From: Solirubrobacterales bacterium
GTDB lineage: Bacteria; Actinomycetota; Thermoleophilia; Solirubrobacterales; 70-9
NCBI GenBank assembly: GCA_030152805.1
Contig: JASLIG010000103.1
Coordinates: 1-17,817 of the forward strand
Reading direction: 5' to 3'
Length of the DNA stretch: 17,817 nucleotides
Part shown: in pieces, positions 15,134 through 17,817 of the stretch
Layout: every line of letters begins with the position of its first letter
Position numbering within the stretch: the first letter of the stretch is position 1
Notes under the pieces: model-generated
Seen by the model: the letters and a program-made list of their open reading frames with translations, nothing else
Database searches by the model: none
What the model was told of the DNA's origin: nothing
Made by a program: the position numbers and the translations under genes

Positions 15134-16258
15134 ATGAACCGCGGCCACTACAAGATCTTCCTCGGCATGGCGGCCGGGGTGGGGAAGACCTACCGGATGC
15201 TGCAGGAGGGCCGCGCCGAAGCGGAGGCGGGCCGGGACGTCGCGATCGGCTATCTCGAGCCGCACAAGCGACGGGAGACGAGCAACCAGGCGCGCGGCCT
15301 CGAGGTCGTGCCGCGGCGCAGGGTCTCCTACCGCGAGGTCGAGGTCGAGGAGATGGACCTGCCCGGCGTGCTGGCGCGCAAGCCGCAGCTGGCCCTGATC
15401 GACGAGCTCGCCCACAGCAACCCGCCGGGCCTCGAGCACGAGAAGCGCTACGAGGACATCGCCGACGTGCTGGCGGCCGGGATCGACGTCTTCTCGACCG
15501 TCAACGTGCAGCACCTGGAGTCGCTCAACGACCGCGTCGCCGAGCTGACCGGTGTGCGGGTGCGCGAGACCGTTCCCGACTCCGTCCTCGGCACCGCCGA
15601 CGAGGTGGTCCTGATCGACCTCACCCCCGAGGCACTGGTGGCGCGGTTGCGCGCCGGCAAGATCTATCCGGGCGAGAACATCGATGCCGCCCTCAACAAC
15701 TTCTTCCGCATCGAGAACCTGGCGGCGCTGCGCGAGATCAGCCTGCGCCAGGTCGCCGAGGACGTCGAGTCCAAGCGGCTGACGCTGCACGTCGCCGAGC
15801 CGCTCGGCACGCGCGAGGAGCGCGTCGCCGAGGAGGTGCCAAAGGCGGTGGGGGAGCGCCTGCTCGCCCTGGTCCGCCCGCAGCCCAGCTCGCAGCGCCT
15901 GGTGCGACGCGCCTGGCGCTCGGCCCAGCGCCTCGGCACCGACCTCGACCTGCTCTGGGTGAAGCCCCCTGGCGGCCCGATCGCCGGCGACGAGGAGCGC
16001 CAGGTGACGGCGCTGCGCCAGCTCGCATCCGTCCTGGGTGCGACCCTGCTGATCGAGGAGCACGACGACCTCGTTGCCACCGCGGCTCGGGTCGTGCGCG
16101 AGCGGGGCATCACCTACCTGATGGTCGGCGAGTCGCTGCCGCGCCGTGGCCTCGCCCGCCTGCGCGAACCGCTGCCCCAGCGGTTGATGAAGGCCACGCC
16201 CGCCGGCGTCGACGTGCGCATCGTCGCCCACCGCGGCGGCAGGGAGGAGGAGCGGTGA
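15134..16258 (+). CDS. kdpD: KdpD N-terminal sensor half (KdpD ATP-binding plus USP-like domain), no kinase
   Basis: This 374-aa soluble protein covers only the regulatory half of KdpD. Residues 1-220 are the KdpD domain with Walker A GVGKT (15-19), LIDELAHSNPPG (88-99) as Walker B region, and AGIDVFSTVNVQHLESLND (115-133). Residues about 245-365 are a USP-like domain, which in some KdpD proteins binds cyclic di-AMP. It stops without DUF4118 or a kinase; those are in the separate gene at 6354-7511. There is no internal frame break and no leftover kinase sequence after the stop, because the next gene overlaps by 4 nt. So it looks like a stable split rather than a broken gene. It starts 15 nt after kdpB, with a weak GCGGA before the ATG. 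Confidence 0.93.
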   Translation: MNRGHYKIFLGMAAGVGKTYRMLQEGRAEAEAGRDVAIGYLEPHKRRETSNQARGLEVVPRRRVSYREVEVEEMDLPGVLARKPQLALIDELAHSNPPGLEHEKRYEDIADVLAAGIDVFSTVNVQHLESLNDRVAELTGVRVRETVPDSVLGTADEVVLIDLTPEALVARLRAGKIYPGENIDAALNNFFRIENLAALREISLRQVAEDVESKRLTLHVAEPLGTREERVAEEVPKAVGERLLALVRPQPSSQRLVRRAWRSAQRLGTDLDLLWVKPPGGPIAGDEERQVTALRQLASVLGATLLIEEHDDLVATAARVVRERGITYLMVGESLPRRGLARLREPLPQRLMKATPAGVDVRIVAHRGGREEER

Positions 16259-16800
16259 TCGAGCACGTCCTGGTCGCGGTGGCCCTGGTCCTCGGCCTCT
16301 TCGGCGGTTACCTGATCGCTCGTTCGCGCTGGCGCGGAAAGCGCTCGGAGCGGCCGCAGGAGGTGCACCAGATCCTGTTGCCGTTCACCGGCACCGAGAT
16401 CTCGCGCCGGGCGGTCGATGCGGCTCTGCGACTCGCCAAGGCCGAGGACGCCACCTTGATGCCCGCCTATCTCGCCGCCGTGCCCAAGCAGCTGCCGCTC
16501 GATTGCGCAATCCCCAGCGAGGCGGAAAAGGCGATGCCGATGCTGGAGGCGATCGAACAGCGGGCAACCGGCCAGGGCGTGCCGGTAGACGCTCGGGTCG
16601 AACGCGGCCGCAGCTATCGCCACGCGCTGAATCGTCTGCTCGAGCACGAGACCTTCGACCGAGTGGTCGTCTCGGCGACCGCCACAGGCGCCGCCGGCCT
16701 CTCCGGCGACGATCTCGTCTGGTTGCTCGAGAAAGCCCCCGCGGAGGTACTGATTCTGCGGCCGGGACCCAGCGACGAGAGTCGCGTAGTGGCCGCCTGA
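16255..16800 (+). CDS. Membrane-anchored universal stress protein (UspA-like)
   Basis: This 181-aa protein starts with one membrane helix (about 4-22, HVLVAVALVLGLFGGYLIA) and a basic stop-transfer segment RSRWRGKRSER. A UspA-like domain follows (about 37-170): HQILLPFTGTEISRRAVDAALRLAK, then RVERGRSYRHALNRLLEHETFDRVVVSATATG and the end AEVLILRPG. The usual G-x2-G-x9-G(S/T) nucleotide motif is only loosely matched (ATATGAAGLSGDD), so ATP binding is uncertain. GTG 16255 overlaps kdpD by 4 nt. Its place as last gene of the kdp operon suggests it works with the split sensor, perhaps as a membrane anchor (inference). Confidence 0.82.
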   Translation: MIEHVLVAVALVLGLFGGYLIARSRWRGKRSERPQEVHQILLPFTGTEISRRAVDAALRLAKAEDATLMPAYLAAVPKQLPLDCAIPSEAEKAMPMLEAIEQRATGQGVPVDARVERGRSYRHALNRLLEHETFDRVVVSATATGAAGLSGDDLVWLLEKAPAEVLILRPGPSDESRVVAA

Positions 16801-16805
16801 CCTAA

Positions 16806-16848
16806 GTGCAACGCGTTGCCGTTCTCGAGAGTCGGCAACGTGTTGCAC
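16806..16848. promoter_or_regulatory. Paired palindromes forming a 16-bp inverted repeat (operator pair or terminator)
   Basis: GTGCAACGCGTTGCCG (16806-16821) and CGGCAACGTGTTGCAC (16833-16848) are inverted copies with one G-T wobble and an 11-nt spacer. Each arm is itself a dyad: GCAACGCGTTGC (16808-16819) is a perfect palindrome, and GCAACGTGTTGC (16835-16846) is nearly so. Their centres are 27 bp apart. The CG-centred form resembles LacI-family operators. As RNA it could end the kdp transcript, but no U-run follows. Confidence 0.6.
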
Positions 16849-16869
16849 CTGAATCCGGATCGGCTTTTA

Positions 16870-16899
16870 CGACTTTGCTGATCGACTTTGTGCTAGCCT
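16870..16899 (+). promoter_or_regulatory. Candidate extended -10 promoter with upstream direct repeat for the sulfate-binding gene
   Basis: TGCTAGCCT (16891-16899) fits an extended -10 (TGNTANNNT). Just upstream CGACTTTG occurs twice, at 16870-16877 and 16883-16890 (13-bp period), where an activator could replace a missing -35. Transcription would start near 16906, leaving a leader of about 64 nt. Confidence 0.4.
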
Positions 16900-16952
16900 G
16901 CCGGGCTCGCCATTTAGAACTAAGTCACTCAAAAAACTAAATCAGTAGACAA

Positions 16953-16969
16953 AGAAAGGATTCCTTTCT
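16953..16969 (+). promoter_or_regulatory. Hairpin covering the ribosome binding site of the sulfate-binding gene
   Basis: AGAAAGG (16953-16959) and CCTTTCT (16963-16969) are perfect inverted copies with a 3-nt loop ATT, ending one base before the ATG at 16970. The 5' arm contains the AAAGGA Shine-Dalgarno sequence, so folding would hide it. The stem is mostly A-T and could be opened by small changes. Confidence 0.55.
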
Positions 16970-17817
16970 ATGCGGAACGCTCGCAAGGTAACCCGGCGGC
17001 GCAGCGTCACGGCGGTCCTCCTGGCCGCGGTGTTTGCGTTGGCGATCGTCGTGGCTGGATGTGGGGGCAGCAGCGACGACAGCTCCTCGGGAGGATCGGG
17101 GGCAGGGGGCAAGCTCGACGTGGTCGGCTACTCGACGCCTGAAGCGGTCTACCAGGAAGACCTCGAGCCGGCCTTCGAGAAGACCTCCGCGGGTGTGAGC
17201 TTCAGCAATTCCTTCGGCGCTTCCGGCGATCAGAGCCGAGCCGTGGTCGCGGGCCAGCCCGCCTCGGTCGTCCACTTCGCCCAGGCCGGCGACATGGAAC
17301 GGCTGGTCGAAGAAGGCGAAATCGTCGCCAAAGACTGGGACAAAGTCGGCCCCTACAAAGGGATCGCCCAGGACTCGGTGGTCGTGATCAGCGTCCGCCC
17401 GGGTAACCCCGAGGGGATCAAATCGCTCGACGACGTGCTCAGCAAAGACGTCGACGTGGTCACTCCGAACCCGTTCAGCTCCGGCGCCGCGCGCTGGAAC
17501 ATCATGGCCGTCTACGGGACCCTGATCAACGAGGGCAAATCGCCCGCGCAGGCGCTCGAAGGCGTCAAGACGCTGCTGGAAAAGACCGTCGCGCAGCCGG
17601 GCAGCGCCCGCGACGCGCTGGCGACCTTCACCCAGGGCGAGGGCGATGTGCTCCTCGGCTATGAGAACGAGGCGATCAAGGCGATCGACGAGGGCGAGGA
17701 CGTGGAATACATCGTGCCGCCGTCGACGATCCAGATCGAAACCCCGATCGCCGTCACCACCGACGCCCCGGAGCCCGCCGCGCAGGACTTCCTCGACTTC
17801 ATCTGGTCCGATGAGGG
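16970..17817 (+). CDS. Sulfate ABC transporter substrate-binding lipoprotein (partial, C-terminus beyond window)
   Basis: The frame runs from ATG 16970 to the right edge (282 residues). A basic start and hydrophobic stretch (14-28) end in the lipobox VAGC with C31 as the lipidated residue, followed by a Ser/Gly linker (32-47). Family landmarks of sulfate/thiosulfate-binding proteins (Sbp/CysP) are FGASGDQSRAVVAGQPASVV (82-101), VTPNPFSSGAARWNIMAVYG (164-183), KTVAQPGSARDALATFTQGE (205-224) and DVLLGYENEA. It captures sulfate or a related oxyanion outside the cell for an ABC importer, whose permease genes would be expected just to the right. The 169-bp upstream region carries several regulatory-looking repeats. 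Confidence 0.92.
   Translation, partial: MRNARKVTRRRSVTAVLLAAVFALAIVVAGCGGSSDDSSSGGSGAGGKLDVVGYSTPEAVYQEDLEPAFEKTSAGVSFSNSFGASGDQSRAVVAGQPASVVHFAQAGDMERLVEEGEIVAKDWDKVGPYKGIAQDSVVVISVRPGNPEGIKSLDDVLSKDVDVVTPNPFSSGAARWNIMAVYGTLINEGKSPAQALEGVKTLLEKTVAQPGSARDALATFTQGEGDVLLGYENEAIKAIDEGEDVEYIVPPSTIQIETPIAVTTDAPEPAAQDFLDFIWSDE

Noticed and set aside
1..17817. CRISPR arrays, tRNA or rRNA genes, insertion sequences
   Set aside because: No regularly spaced repeats, tRNA-like cloverleaf, rRNA-like stretches or transposase frames were seen on either strand by reading.

Overview
The window is high-GC, densely packed bacterial DNA. Many starts are GTG or TTG, -10 elements look like TANNNT, and several starts seem leaderless. 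Together with an AbiEi/DUF559 protein, a KdpF-type peptide and a PBP1A-class wall enzyme, this suggests an actinobacterium, perhaps of the Thermoleophilia/Solirubrobacterales type. That placement is inference from gene content and style; no rRNA is present.

Layout. Bases 1-603 (minus) are the N-terminal 201 residues of a biotin-dependent acyl-CoA carboxyltransferase that runs off the left edge. Diverging from it is a copper-related pair: a secreted cupredoxin-like protein (711-1283) and a three-domain multicopper oxidase with a Tat-like signal (about 1317-2879). An unrecognised 138-residue protein follows (2904-3317). On the minus strand come a 14-codon leftover of a glyoxalase gene, a small four-helix membrane protein (3376-3666) and a glyoxalase I-like enzyme (3784-4161). 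A bifunctional penicillin-binding protein (4202-6352) leads a tightly spaced plus-strand unit with a KdpD-type membrane histidine kinase (6354-7511) and a KdpE-type response regulator (7508-8188). Then come a CorA metal channel (8235-9197), a hairpin overlapping the start of an AbiEi/DUF559 protein (9235-10143), and a small minus-strand membrane protein (10058-10324).

From 10459 to 16800 is a compact potassium-uptake operon in the order small membrane peptide, kdpF, kdpA, kdpC, kdpB, kdpD N-terminal sensor half, membrane-anchored universal-stress protein. The first four junctions overlap or have a 1-nt gap, as does the last. kdpC lies before kdpB, which differs from the usual kdpFABC order. 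The KdpD sensor is split: the ATP-binding/USP half is here, while the membrane/kinase half is about 7.6 kb upstream with kdpE. The likely circuit is that the soluble half, perhaps with the adjacent membrane USP protein, senses the intracellular state and modulates the separate kinase, which phosphorylates KdpE to switch on the KdpFABC pump.

The right end has an intergenic region rich in symmetry: a 16-bp inverted repeat whose arms are each palindromic, direct repeats, an extended -10, and an AT-rich leader with a hairpin over the ribosome binding site. It leads into a lipoprotein sulfate-binding protein (16970 to the right edge, truncated).
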